From: Bacteroidales bacterium
GTDB taxonomy: Bacteria > Bacteroidota > Bacteroidia > Bacteroidales > UBA7960
Direction: 5' to 3'
Assembly (NCBI GenBank): GCA_007124575.1
Contig: SLEW01000046.1
Location: forward strand, 1-5,549
Length of the DNA stretch: 5,549 nucleotides
The stretch's first letter is position 1. Every line of letters begins with the position of its first letter. The notes beneath the pieces were generated by a model. It made no database searches, was not told where the DNA came from, and worked only from the letters and a program-made list of their open reading frames with translations. Position numbers and translations under genes: made by a program. Below, one piece after another: positions 1 through 5,516 of this stretch.

Positions 1-97
1 ACTCCGCCCGGGGCCTGATCTCGCCCTCAAGTGTCAATTGCGCCCATGCTGAAGAGGTGTATCCCAATAGGATAAATAAAGTAATAATGTGTTTCAT
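1..97 (-). CDS. Exported, probably outer-membrane protein, N-terminal fragment (cut by window edge)
   Basis: Only the first 32 codons lie inside the window; the gene continues off the left edge. Reading leftward from the ATG at 97-95, the protein begins MKHIITLFILLGYTSSAWA and then QLTLEGEIRPRAE. This is a classic signal peptide: Lys at position 2, a hydrophobic stretch at about residues 4-12, and an AWA|Q signal peptidase I site after residue 19. The mature start, with an acidic GEIRPR motif, resembles Bacteroidota beta-barrel proteins often annotated as alginate-export-like or porin-like proteins, but that family link is a recollection from 13 residues and is uncertain. The sequence upstream of the start is A-rich, without a clear Shine-Dalgarno, which is usual in this phylum. 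The gene is divergent from the methyltransferase gene, with about 460 bp between their starts. Confidence 0.7.
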   Translation of the reverse strand, partial: MKHIITLFILLGYTSSAWAQLTLEGEIRPRAE

Positions 98-154
98 CTG
101 TTTATATTTTCGTTGTTAGCTGTTTTTTAGGTCAATTGCATGTGGTTATTTTTA

Positions 155-246
155 AGCTGCCCCTATCTTCAGGGCGCTGGTGGAGGTTGTATCCTGTTTA
201 CCCAGGGCGTTGCCACTGGGCTGAACTGAATTGCCCTTTCAGGGCG
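155..246. repeat. Cluster of three short GC-rich hairpins
   Basis: Three stems follow one another. At 155-178, AGC-GCCC pairs with GGGC-GCT, with T158 bulged. At 201-220, CCCAGGGC pairs with GCC-CTGGG around a GTT loop, with A215 bulged. At 233-245, GCCCT pairs with AGGGC around TTC. All three contain the same AGGGCG word (171-176, 204-209 as AGGGCG, 241-246), so the unit is repeated at roughly 33-37 bp spacing. There is no long T tract after any of the stems, so they do not look like simple intrinsic terminators. They resemble the REP-like palindromic elements found between genes in many Bacteroidota, sometimes mobilised by IS200/TnpA_REP-type transposases. No transposase is visible here, so that link is an inference. 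Confidence 0.5.
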
Positions 247-281
247 TTCCGCTGCCAGCGATCAATAATCATACCCCTGTG

Positions 282-392
282 TGTCAAAACCTTGTTCCCG
301 AATGGTCGGGATTTACAACATGGGCGTTTGGCTTCGCCGAGCTCGCAAGTGCTCGGTTCATGTGTTTATAATTTTTATATTTCGGTTTGACA
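282..392. repeat. Nested inverted-repeat element
   Basis: The outer arms are TGTCAAAACC at 282-291 and GGTTTGACA at 384-392, complementary with one bulged base. Inside are a perfect 5-bp stem CCCGA/TCGGG (297-301 with 306-310, loop ATGG) and a perfect 6-bp stem CCGAGC/GCTCGG (337-342 with 351-356, loop TCGCAAGT). An alternative small hairpin GGC-TTC-GCC (330-338) overlaps the left arm of the latter. A nested arrangement of about 111 bp is what a folded non-autonomous repeat (REP/MITE-like) or a structured RNA would show. The sequence alone does not decide which, and no flanking target-site duplication was recognised. Confidence 0.45.
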
Positions 393-519
393 GGTCAGGC
401 CCTGTTATTGCGTTTTATTGTAATCAAAGTTACAAATTATGCTTTTTCTGACTGAGGTAAATTACCTGATCATTTCACTTTTTGCTCAATATGGCGGGCA
501 GGCATAAGGATATCTTTTT

Positions 520-527
520 TATCTTTG
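520..527 (+). promoter_or_regulatory. Candidate -7 promoter element for the methyltransferase gene
   Basis: TATCTTTG is an exact match to the Bacteroidota sigma-ABfr -7 consensus TAnnTTTG, on the coding strand and 30 bp before the ATG at 558. A matching TTTG at about -33 was not found at the usual spacing; the nearest (481-484) is too far away. An 8-bp degenerate match can occur by chance in AT-rich DNA, so this is only a candidate. Confidence 0.3.
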
Positions 528-557
528 GCCTTTTGCATAAACCTGCCTGGCTTCTTT

Positions 558-1484
558 ATGAAAAAGTGGAAACAAAAAGCGATTGTTCAAAAAGCCATCT
601 CTTATTTACCGTATTCAAAGAGAGTCAATTTCCTTTTTCAGAAATATGCAACCAGGGGGGTTCACCTTTCGGATTATTATTTTTTTGACAGGCTTGAGCA
701 TGCAAAGAACCATATAGCTGCATTTCAAAAATCTTCCTCGTTGACGGTGCCGGCGACTACCCTGGAGCTTGGCACTGGTTGGTATCCCATTGTGCCTGTG
801 AGCATGTTTCTGCTTGGCACAGAAAGAGTCCATTCGGTGGATATCTCCCTGCTTATCTCAAAAAAAAGGTTGCTTCAAACCCTACGGCGTTTTGCCGAAG
901 CTGAGAAAAACGACATGCTCCAATCATTCATTGCCTGTCAGCCCGGCAGGATGCAAGTCATTCATGAAATCATTAACCATGCCGGTCAGCTGACATTCGT
1001 TCAGATGCTTTCACGGTTGCGCATAAGCTACCTGCTGGAAGATGCCCGCGATATGTCGCTCGCTGACCAGTCGATAGACCTGATCCATTCCAACAATACC
1101 TTTGAACACATTTACCCTGAAGTGCTTCGTGGCATTTTGGCAGAATTCAAACGCGTAGCAAGCAAGCCTGGTGGTGTGATGTCTCATTTTGTGGATATGA
1201 CAGACCATTTTGCGCATTTTGACCGGACGATCAGCGTATACCATTTTCTGCAATACACTGACAAGCAATGGCGCCTGATCGACAATAGCATTCAGCCTCA
1301 GAACCGGTTAAGGGCGGATGATTATCTGCGGATATTTGCAGAAACACAAATCCCTGTAAGCAACCAGGAATGCAGGCCGGGAGACATCGATGAACTCCAG
1401 ACTGTAGCCATTGCCGAAAAGTATCGTGACAAGCGTGCGGCGGATCTGGCTAAAACGCACTGTCACTATATTTCGGTTTTGTAG
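558..1484 (+). CDS. Class I SAM-dependent methyltransferase, 308 aa
   Basis: This is a predicted cytoplasmic enzyme that transfers a methyl group from S-adenosylmethionine; the acceptor is unknown. The Rossmann-fold signatures appear in order: motif I LELGTGW at residues 69-75, which forms the SAM-binding loop; an acidic residue ending the second strand (D95 in VHSVDIS); EDARD at 161-165; SIDLIHSNNTFEHI at 172-185, the usual motif IV/V region of the Methyltransf_11 type; and FKRVASKPGG at 197-206. A distinctive C-terminal segment follows, with VDMTDHFAHFD at 212-222 and NRLRADDYLRIF at 249-260. I recall this from a methyltransferase family of Bacteroidota and other environmental bacteria, often near polysaccharide genes, though no such genes are visible here. 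The frame is open back to a TTG at 525, but the ATG at 558 gives MKKWKQKAIV, which fits the basic family N-terminus better. No clear ribosome binding site precedes it. Family assignment is secure; substrate is not. Confidence 0.9.
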   Translation: MKKWKQKAIVQKAISYLPYSKRVNFLFQKYATRGVHLSDYYFFDRLEHAKNHIAAFQKSSSLTVPATTLELGTGWYPIVPVSMFLLGTERVHSVDISLLISKKRLLQTLRRFAEAEKNDMLQSFIACQPGRMQVIHEIINHAGQLTFVQMLSRLRISYLLEDARDMSLADQSIDLIHSNNTFEHIYPEVLRGILAEFKRVASKPGGVMSHFVDMTDHFAHFDRTISVYHFLQYTDKQWRLIDNSIQPQNRLRADDYLRIFAETQIPVSNQECRPGDIDELQTVAIAEKYRDKRAADLAKTHCHYISVL

Positions 1485-1532
1485 ACCACTTTGGTTGTTT
1501 ACATCTAATCCTCCAACGGATGCTGGCGACCC

Positions 1533-1564
1533 AAAAAAAGGCACTGTCTCGAATAAACAGTACC
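1533..1564 (-). terminator. Intrinsic terminator of the DUF302 gene
   Basis: Read leftward, an 8-bp stem GGTACTGT/ACAGTGCC (arms at 1564-1557 and 1547-1540, one U-G wobble, 9-nt loop) is followed at once by seven T residues (1539-1533). This is a textbook Rho-independent terminator for transcripts leaving the DUF302 gene. In the rightward direction the stem has a C-A mismatch and is followed by CTTATC, so it would be a poor terminator for the methyltransferase gene. Confidence 0.75.
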
Positions 1565-1578
1565 CTTATCTTGTCAAT

Positions 1579-1600
1579 AAAAACATCCTGGTTGCGGATG
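1579..1600 (-). terminator. Possible weak upstream terminator hairpin
   Basis: Read leftward, CATCC (1600-1596) pairs with GGATG (1588-1584) around a 7-nt loop and is followed by TTTTT (1583-1579). It lies 17 bp past the stop codon of the DUF302 gene and before the stronger terminator at 1533-1564. The stem is only 5 bp, so it may be a partial terminator in tandem with the stronger one, or chance. Confidence 0.35.
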
Positions 1601-1617
1601 CCTTTGGGTTGTTGAGG

Positions 1618-2094
1618 TTAGTCGATCAGCGATGAGATCATGGCTTCACTTTCCTGCGAAGCGATACCCATCACATCAGCAATTACTCCACCCATCATGT
1701 TGCCCATCATGGCGGTATTCATCCATGAAACGTAAGTTTTTCCATCAGATTTTTCATAGATGGAGACACGGCAGGGCATCATGGAAGAGACAATACGCTC
1801 ATCATCCATTGCCAGGATCTGTACGGCATGATCCGGGTGGCAGAGCTCAAAAACTTTTGCATTTAATACATCATATCCAAAATTATCCATCGTTTCTTTC
1901 ATGTCGTGAACTGTGGGGATGGACCAGCCCATATCTTCAGCGGTTTGCGTGAAGACCTCCACGGATTTTTCGAAATTATAGTTGCTCTCCGCTTCTTTGA
2001 GCATCATGCCAGGAGCTGCCCTGTAAGCAGTTAAACCCATAAGCATCACGCCAAGTACCAATCCGATAATACCGAATACATATTCTTTTTTCAT
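1618..2094 (-). CDS. Membrane-anchored DUF302 domain protein, 158 aa
   Basis: The protein has a single N-terminal hydrophobic segment (about residues 6-25, VFGIIGLVLGVMLMGL) behind a short MKKEY start, so it is likely a membrane-anchored protein or lipid-free signal-anchor protein with its domain in the periplasm. Residues about 40-150 match the DUF302 pattern: FELCHPDHAVQIL at 82-94 and MMPCRVSIYEKSDGKTYVSWMN at 105-126, which carry the usual conserved Cys (C85), His (H89) and MPCR Cys (C108). The biochemical role of DUF302 is not established. The protein is unusually rich in methionine (18 of 158), including MMGNMMGG near the C-terminus (129-136), which could hint at soft-metal or redox contact, though this is speculation. 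AGGA at 2104-2101, six bases before the ATG, is a plausible ribosome binding site and supports this start. The gene is convergent with the methyltransferase gene and has its own terminator and candidate promoter, so it is probably monocistronic. Confidence 0.88.
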   Translation of the reverse strand: MKKEYVFGIIGLVLGVMLMGLTAYRAAPGMMLKEAESNYNFEKSVEVFTQTAEDMGWSIPTVHDMKETMDNFGYDVLNAKVFELCHPDHAVQILAMDDERIVSSMMPCRVSIYEKSDGKTYVSWMNTAMMGNMMGGVIADVMGIASQESEAMISSLID

Positions 2095-2158
2095 GACTTT
2101 TCCTTTTAATCAGTTTATAAATTAGCTGTTTTTTGCCAGTTGCTTTACTAATAATATG

Positions 2159-2190
2159 CCAAAGTATCTATATTATTGAATGCAAGCAAA
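2159..2190 (-). promoter_or_regulatory. Candidate promoter of the DUF302 gene
   Basis: Read leftward, TTTG (2190-2187) is followed after 20 bp by TACTTTGG (2166-2159). This resembles the Bacteroidota arrangement of a -33 TTTG and a -7 TAnnTTTG about 19-20 bp apart, although the -7 element is one base short of the consensus. It sits about 65 bp before the ATG at 2094, a reasonable leader length. No biochemical support is available. Confidence 0.35.
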
Positions 2191-2236
2191 TTAAAAAAAC
2201 ATCTAATCTATCTATCGTGCTATGTTTACACATTAA

Positions 2237-2275
2237 GTTAACATGTTAACGTTAACCAAACCTGGGTTGGTTAAC
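2237..2275. repeat. Four GTTAAC sites forming a palindrome and an inverted repeat
   Basis: GTTAAC occurs at 2237-2242, 2245-2250, 2251-2256 and 2270-2275. The first two with AT between them form a perfect 14-nt palindrome (2237-2250). The last two lie in a perfect 9-bp inverted repeat, GTTAACCAA (2251-2259) and TTGGTTAAC (2267-2275), with a 7-nt spacer. No T tract follows on either strand, so a simple intrinsic terminator is unlikely. The location, upstream of the DUF302 gene and downstream of the carboxylase gene, would suit an operator or a structured transcript end. Confidence 0.55.
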
Positions 2276-2314
2276 ATCCCTGACCCGGTAAACCCTTTTA
2301 TTTCTTACCCAGGT
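2260..2314. repeat. Longer-range inverted repeat ACCTGGGT / ACCCAGGT
   Basis: ACCTGGGT at 2260-2267 is the exact reverse complement of ACCCAGGT at 2307-2314, separated by 39 bp. The left arm overlaps the spacer of the GTTAACCAA hairpin, so the two structures would exclude each other in RNA. An 8-bp match over this distance is only modest evidence. Confidence 0.3.
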
Positions 2315-2316
2315 AG

Positions 2317-2368
2317 CCTTTTAAATCCGATATTCCTTTTAATCCTATATCCCTTTTAATCCGATATT
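2317..2368. repeat. Three tandem copies of a 17-18 bp repeat at the carboxylase gene end
   Basis: The copies are CCTTTTAAATCCGATATT (2317-2334), CCTTTTAATCCTATATC (2335-2351) and CCTTTTAATCCGATATT (2352-2368). They differ by one inserted A in the first copy and two substitutions in the second. The third copy runs two bases into the TAA stop codon of the leftward carboxylase gene (stop at 2369-2367), so the array begins exactly where coding ends. It is a short variable-number-type repeat in the 3' untranslated region; no function is evident. Confidence 0.8.
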
Positions 2369-3974
2369 ACATTCTGTACACGCCACTTGTGGGTTCACCA
2401 TACGGCTGTCTCAGGGATGTGGCAATAGCCATGGCTATTACATGCCTGGTTTGCATGGGTTCAATGACCCCGTCGTCCCACAGGCGTGAAGAGCTGTAAT
2501 AGGCGGAGCCTTCTTTTTCATATTTTGCCAGGATGCTTGCTTTCATTGCTTCTATCTCTTCGGGGTCAGGTTCTTTTCCTGCGGCTTTTAGCTGGTCTGT
2601 TTTCACCTGGGCGAGTACGTTGGCGGCTTGTTGTCCTCCCATTACCGATATTCTGGAGCCCGGCCACATAAATAGAAAGTTTGGGTCGAAGGCCCTGCCG
2701 GCCATGGCGTAGTTTCCTGCGCCGTATGATCCTCCGGTAATGATGCTGATTTTGGGCACGGATGCATTGGCTACCGCGTGCACGAGCTTAGCTCCGTCAC
2801 GCGCCAGTCCGGCATTTTCATATGCTTTCCCCACCATAAAACCTGTGATATTCTGCAAAAAGATGATGGGTATCTTGCGGAAATTGCACAATTGAATAAA
2901 ATGTGTGCCTTTAAGGGATGATTCGGCAAAAAGGACACCATTGTTTGCTATGATACCCACAGGATATCCCATGATATGGCCGAAACCGGTGACCAGCGAA
3001 GTGGCATACCTGGCCTTAAACTCATGGAATCTGCTTCCATCAACCAGTCTGGCAATGATTTCATAGGGGTCGGTCTGCTTCTTGGGATCGGCCTGGATGA
3101 TGCCGGGCAATTCCTCGGGGGAGAAAAGAGGCTCTTCGGGCTTTCTTTTTTCCAGCTTTTGTCCGGCCCCGTCCTGCAGGGTTTCAAATATGCTTCGGCA
3201 AATGGATAAGGCGTGCTGGTCATTTTCGGCAAAATGATCTGCCACACCCGACTGGGTGGTGTGCACTTCGGCCCCGCCCAGCTCTTCGGGGGTTACCTCC
3301 TCACCGGTAGCAGCTTTTACAAGGGGTGGTCCGCCGATAAAGATGGTGCCCTGATTTTTCACGATGACGGTTTCGTCGCTCATGGCGGGAATATAAGCAC
3401 CGCCGGCAGTGCATGAGCCCATTACCAGGGATATTTGCGGGCAGCCTTGTGCCGATAAGCGGGCCTGGTTAAAAAAGATCCTTCCAAAATCATCCCTGTC
3501 CGGGAAAACTTCTGCCTGGTTGGGTAAAAAGACGCCTCCCGAATCGACCATGTAAACGCAGGGCAGATTGTTCTGCATGGCGATCTCCTGAGCCCTGATA
3601 TGTTTTCGGATGGTTTCCTTAACGTAAGTGCCCCCTTTTACCGTGGCATCATTGGCTACGATAACTGCTTCCCGTCCATGTATTATGCCGATGCCTGTGA
3701 TCATTCCCGCAGCCGGAAAACTGTTGTCATACTGCCCATAAGCAGCCAGGGTTGATAGCTCCAGAAAGGGTGTTCCCGGGTCGATCAGCAGGTCGATGCG
3801 TTCGCGCGCAAGAAGCTTACCCCGCGAGCGGTGTTTTTCCCTGGCAGCTGCCGGGCCTCCCTGCATCACTTCATGCATGATCCTGCGATGATGGCCCAAC
3901 AGATCCTGATAGTGTTGCTGATTGTCTTTAAATTCCTGGCTGTCGGTATTAATGTTCGAAGAGAGCGTATACAT
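2367..3974 (-). CDS. mccB: Methylcrotonoyl-CoA carboxylase beta (carboxyltransferase) subunit, 535 aa
   Basis: This is the carboxyltransferase subunit of a biotin-dependent acyl-CoA carboxylase. It moves CO2 from carboxybiotin to 3-methylcrotonyl-CoA, giving 3-methylglutaconyl-CoA in leucine and isovalerate degradation, in the cytoplasm. The N-terminal crotonase-like domain has RGKLLARERIDLLIDPG at 51-67, NDATVKGGTY at 108-117, the MVDSGG motif at 142-147, FPDRDDFGRIFFNQA at 157-171 and GSCTAGGAYIPAMSDE at 186-201, whose glycines form an oxyanion hole. The C-terminal domain has FLQNITGFMVG at 372-382, GGSYGAGNYAMAGRAFDP at 414-431 and the ending SGVYRM. Length and motif order match LiuB/MccB of Pseudomonas (also about 535 aa), including the FPDRDDFGRIFFNQA stretch that, as I recall, separates this branch from propionyl-CoA carboxylase beta; geranyl-CoA carboxylase is a less likely alternative. 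The start ATG at 3974 gives a family-length protein, without a strong Shine-Dalgarno. The biotin carboxylase/carrier alpha subunit is not in this window. Confidence 0.92.
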   Translation of the reverse strand: MYTLSSNINTDSQEFKDNQQHYQDLLGHHRRIMHEVMQGGPAAAREKHRSRGKLLARERIDLLIDPGTPFLELSTLAAYGQYDNSFPAAGMITGIGIIHGREAVIVANDATVKGGTYVKETIRKHIRAQEIAMQNNLPCVYMVDSGGVFLPNQAEVFPDRDDFGRIFFNQARLSAQGCPQISLVMGSCTAGGAYIPAMSDETVIVKNQGTIFIGGPPLVKAATGEEVTPEELGGAEVHTTQSGVADHFAENDQHALSICRSIFETLQDGAGQKLEKRKPEEPLFSPEELPGIIQADPKKQTDPYEIIARLVDGSRFHEFKARYATSLVTGFGHIMGYPVGIIANNGVLFAESSLKGTHFIQLCNFRKIPIIFLQNITGFMVGKAYENAGLARDGAKLVHAVANASVPKISIITGGSYGAGNYAMAGRAFDPNFLFMWPGSRISVMGGQQAANVLAQVKTDQLKAAGKEPDPEEIEAMKASILAKYEKEGSAYYSSSRLWDDGVIEPMQTRHVIAMAIATSLRQPYGEPTSGVYRM

Positions 3975-4040
3975 GTTTACTTATGGTGTTTGTGATGTAT
4001 AGTTTAATACTTGGCCTTCACGGGGATATGGATAGTGAGG

Positions 4041-4048
4041 CAAATTTA
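4041..4048 (-). promoter_or_regulatory. Candidate -7 promoter element of the carboxylase gene
   Basis: Read leftward, TAAATTTG (4048-4041) matches the Bacteroidota -7 consensus TAnnTTTG exactly and lies 66 bp upstream of the carboxylase ATG. Twenty bases further upstream there is only a T-rich run (TTTTTT at 4074-4069) rather than a clean TTTG. The match supports separate transcription of the carboxylase gene from the amidohydrolase gene upstream. Confidence 0.38.
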
Positions 4049-4068
4049 ACACTTATTTTTTGTCGTTG

Positions 4069-4090
4069 AAAAAAGAGTCCTCGGATGAGG
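4069..4090 (-). terminator. Weak possible terminator after the amidohydrolase gene
   Basis: Read leftward, CCTC (4090-4087) pairs with GAGG (4082-4079) around a 4-nt loop, followed after four bases by six T residues (4074-4069). The stem is only 4 bp and lies about 110 bp past the stop codon, so termination here is uncertain. Confidence 0.25.
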
Positions 4091-4094
4091 CAGA

Positions 4095-4126
4095 TCGTTC
4101 CTTCGTTCACTCGTTCAGTCGTTTCC
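4095..4126. repeat. Four-copy 8-bp tandem repeat TCGTTCnn
   Basis: TCGTTC recurs every 8 bp at 4095, 4103, 4111 and, as TCGTTT, at 4119; the two intervening bases vary (CT, AC, AG, CC). The array is flanked by a 6-bp inverted repeat, ATGAGG (4085-4090) and CCTCAT (4125-4130). It lies in the spacer between the amidohydrolase and carboxylase genes. A period of 8 is not a multiple of three and fits noncoding DNA. Confidence 0.65.
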
Positions 4127-4201
4127 TCATTATTTGTGTCTATTACAATAATGATCCTTTCACGATAGAATCGACCGTTCATTCTGACATTCACGCTTGT
4201 C

Positions 4202-5482
4202 TCAGAGGTGCCCCATTTTCTTCCACAACCTGCGGGCCTGTTTCTGAGCTTCCTCCAGCACGGCAGGTGCATCAAGGGTTTGCAGCTCCCTGTTTTTTAC
4301 AAGGATGCGGCCGTTACTGATTACATGTTTTACATGGGACGAATCCAGACCGAAGATAAAGTGCCCGGTAAAATTTTTTTTTGTAACCTCTGTCGGGCTT
4401 TCATAATCAAGGACCACAAGGTTATTTTCTCCATCTCCGCTGAAACCATTGGAGTTTAAATACTTGTGTATATTCCTGAACCGCTGGTAGGCACTGTCGA
4501 AGTCTATTGTGTCGGAGATCTGTCCGGTAAAGAATGCTGCCTTTGCGCTTCTGATCATGTCGGAGTGCATGCCGTCGGTGCCCAGCATGATATTTTTGCC
4601 AAGGCCATCACCTTTGAAGGTTCCCACCTTATTTTTCAGATTGCTCTCCATGTTTTCTGCTATCCAACATGGTTTTTTGCCGATCATCTTACGTTCGCGT
4701 GCATCGAGATGTAATCCGTGTACGAGAATGGTTTTGGAGGAATCGAGCACCCCAGCTTCATTGAGCCTGTGTGTTACCTGTTGATAGTAAGTCTGGAGGC
4801 AGTGCTCCTGATCATACCTGCCTTCGGCCACGTGCATGTGTATTCCCGAATCGTACTTCTGCATCAGCTCTATTGCTTTATTCAGAGTATCAGACTCCAC
4901 GGTAAAGGAGGCATGAAGGCCCACAAGTCCCTGGTTTTTCTGAAGGTACCTTTCTGTTTCCTGCAGACCTTTTTCTGCTCTTTCTTTCCCGCCGCGATCG
5001 GTGGCCTCGTAACACAGGAGATGATTAACACCCACCTGGTCAAAAGCTTCTGCAATGATATCGAGGGAGCCTTCAATGCAGTTGGGTGAGGCATGGTGGT
5101 CTATCACGAATGTGGTTCCTGCCCTCGCCGCAGCTATTGCCGTGGCCAGCGCACTGTAACGGATGCTTTCCTCATCAAGATTTGGATCCAGGGTCCACCA
5201 GATATATTGCAGGATCTCCGTGAAATCCTGAGGTTTCCTGGGAGGTGGTGGCATGCCCCGGGCCAGTGCTGAATACACGTGATGATGTCCTGAGCCAAAT
5301 GACTTTGTAACCAGTTTTCCCTTGCAATCAAGTACAGTGTGCTTTTTTATGTCCTGCTGCCCTGCTCCGTCTTTCAGCAACTGCATGTTGCCGTCTTTGC
5401 CTTCTTCAACAAGGATGTCACAAGCTTCAAAATCCAGTGTGTCCCAATGAATAAATGTGGTGTTTTTTAATAAGATAGCCAT
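4202..5482 (-). CDS. SsnA-like metal-dependent amidohydrolase, 426 aa
   Basis: This is a TIM-barrel amidohydrolase of the ATZ/TRZ-type superfamily, expected to hydrolyse or deaminate a small, probably nitrogen-containing, cytoplasmic substrate using one metal ion. It follows E. coli SsnA closely from memory: HHHVYSALARG at 66-76, YIWWTLDPNLDEESI at 93-107, VIDHHASP at 126-133 and EGSLDIIAEAF at 137-147. Likely metal ligands are H66 and H68 (HxH), H217 in HMHVAE, and D303 in LGTDGMHSD; E220, and H255 in LVHGLHL, are expected catalytic or substrate contacts. The usual MPG before the HxH is replaced by TKSFGSG, and the HN before the conserved SN is replaced by AENMESNL (275-282), so the substrate pocket differs from SsnA. 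No signal peptide is present. The ATG at 5482 gives a complete family-length protein. It lies 227 bp upstream of the carboxylase gene on the same strand, with a repeat and candidate promoter between, so co-transcription is doubtful. The substrate is unknown. Confidence 0.88.
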   Translation of the reverse strand: MAILLKNTTFIHWDTLDFEACDILVEEGKDGNMQLLKDGAGQQDIKKHTVLDCKGKLVTKSFGSGHHHVYSALARGMPPPPRKPQDFTEILQYIWWTLDPNLDEESIRYSALATAIAAARAGTTFVIDHHASPNCIEGSLDIIAEAFDQVGVNHLLCYEATDRGGKERAEKGLQETERYLQKNQGLVGLHASFTVESDTLNKAIELMQKYDSGIHMHVAEGRYDQEHCLQTYYQQVTHRLNEAGVLDSSKTILVHGLHLDARERKMIGKKPCWIAENMESNLKNKVGTFKGDGLGKNIMLGTDGMHSDMIRSAKAAFFTGQISDTIDFDSAYQRFRNIHKYLNSNGFSGDGENNLVVLDYESPTEVTKKNFTGHFIFGLDSSHVKHVISNGRILVKNRELQTLDAPAVLEEAQKQARRLWKKMGHL

Positions 5483-5516
5483 GGAATAAATGTATTTTTG
5501 TTTTTACAAAAGACTA

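Larger units (their letters stand above)
98..557. other. Intergenic spacer without a gene, hairpin-rich
   Basis: This spacer separates two divergent genes. Frames open across it, such as 136-390, start at TTG and translate to low-complexity Cys/Arg/Pro/Leu-rich sequence without family features, so I do not call them. Positions 155-246 hold three consecutive short hairpins with GGGC/GCCC cores, and 282-392 holds a nested inverted repeat (both listed separately). The remainder, about 393-519, is AT-rich and presumably carries the promoter region of the rightward methyltransferase gene. Confidence 0.6.

Noticed and set aside
33..139. Direct repeat GTCAATTGC at 33-41 and 131-139
   Set aside because: Only 9 bp long; one copy lies in the signal-peptide gene and no element with borders could be defined between the copies.
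136..390. Rightward open frame of 84 codons in the left spacer
   Set aside because: It starts at TTG, has a biased Arg/Cys/Pro/Leu composition without family features, and runs through the hairpin cluster and nested inverted repeat.
2948..3247. Leftward open frame of 99 codons inside the carboxylase gene
   Set aside because: It is another reading frame of the same strand, within conserved mccB coding sequence.
4018..4275. Leftward open frame of 85 codons across the amidohydrolase-carboxylase spacer
   Set aside because: It begins inside the amidohydrolase C-terminal coding region in another frame and runs through the TCGTTCnn repeat; no domain or ribosome binding site supports it.
4718..5089. 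Rightward open frame of 123 codons
   Set aside because: It lies wholly antisense to the well-supported amidohydrolase gene and shows no recognisable domain.
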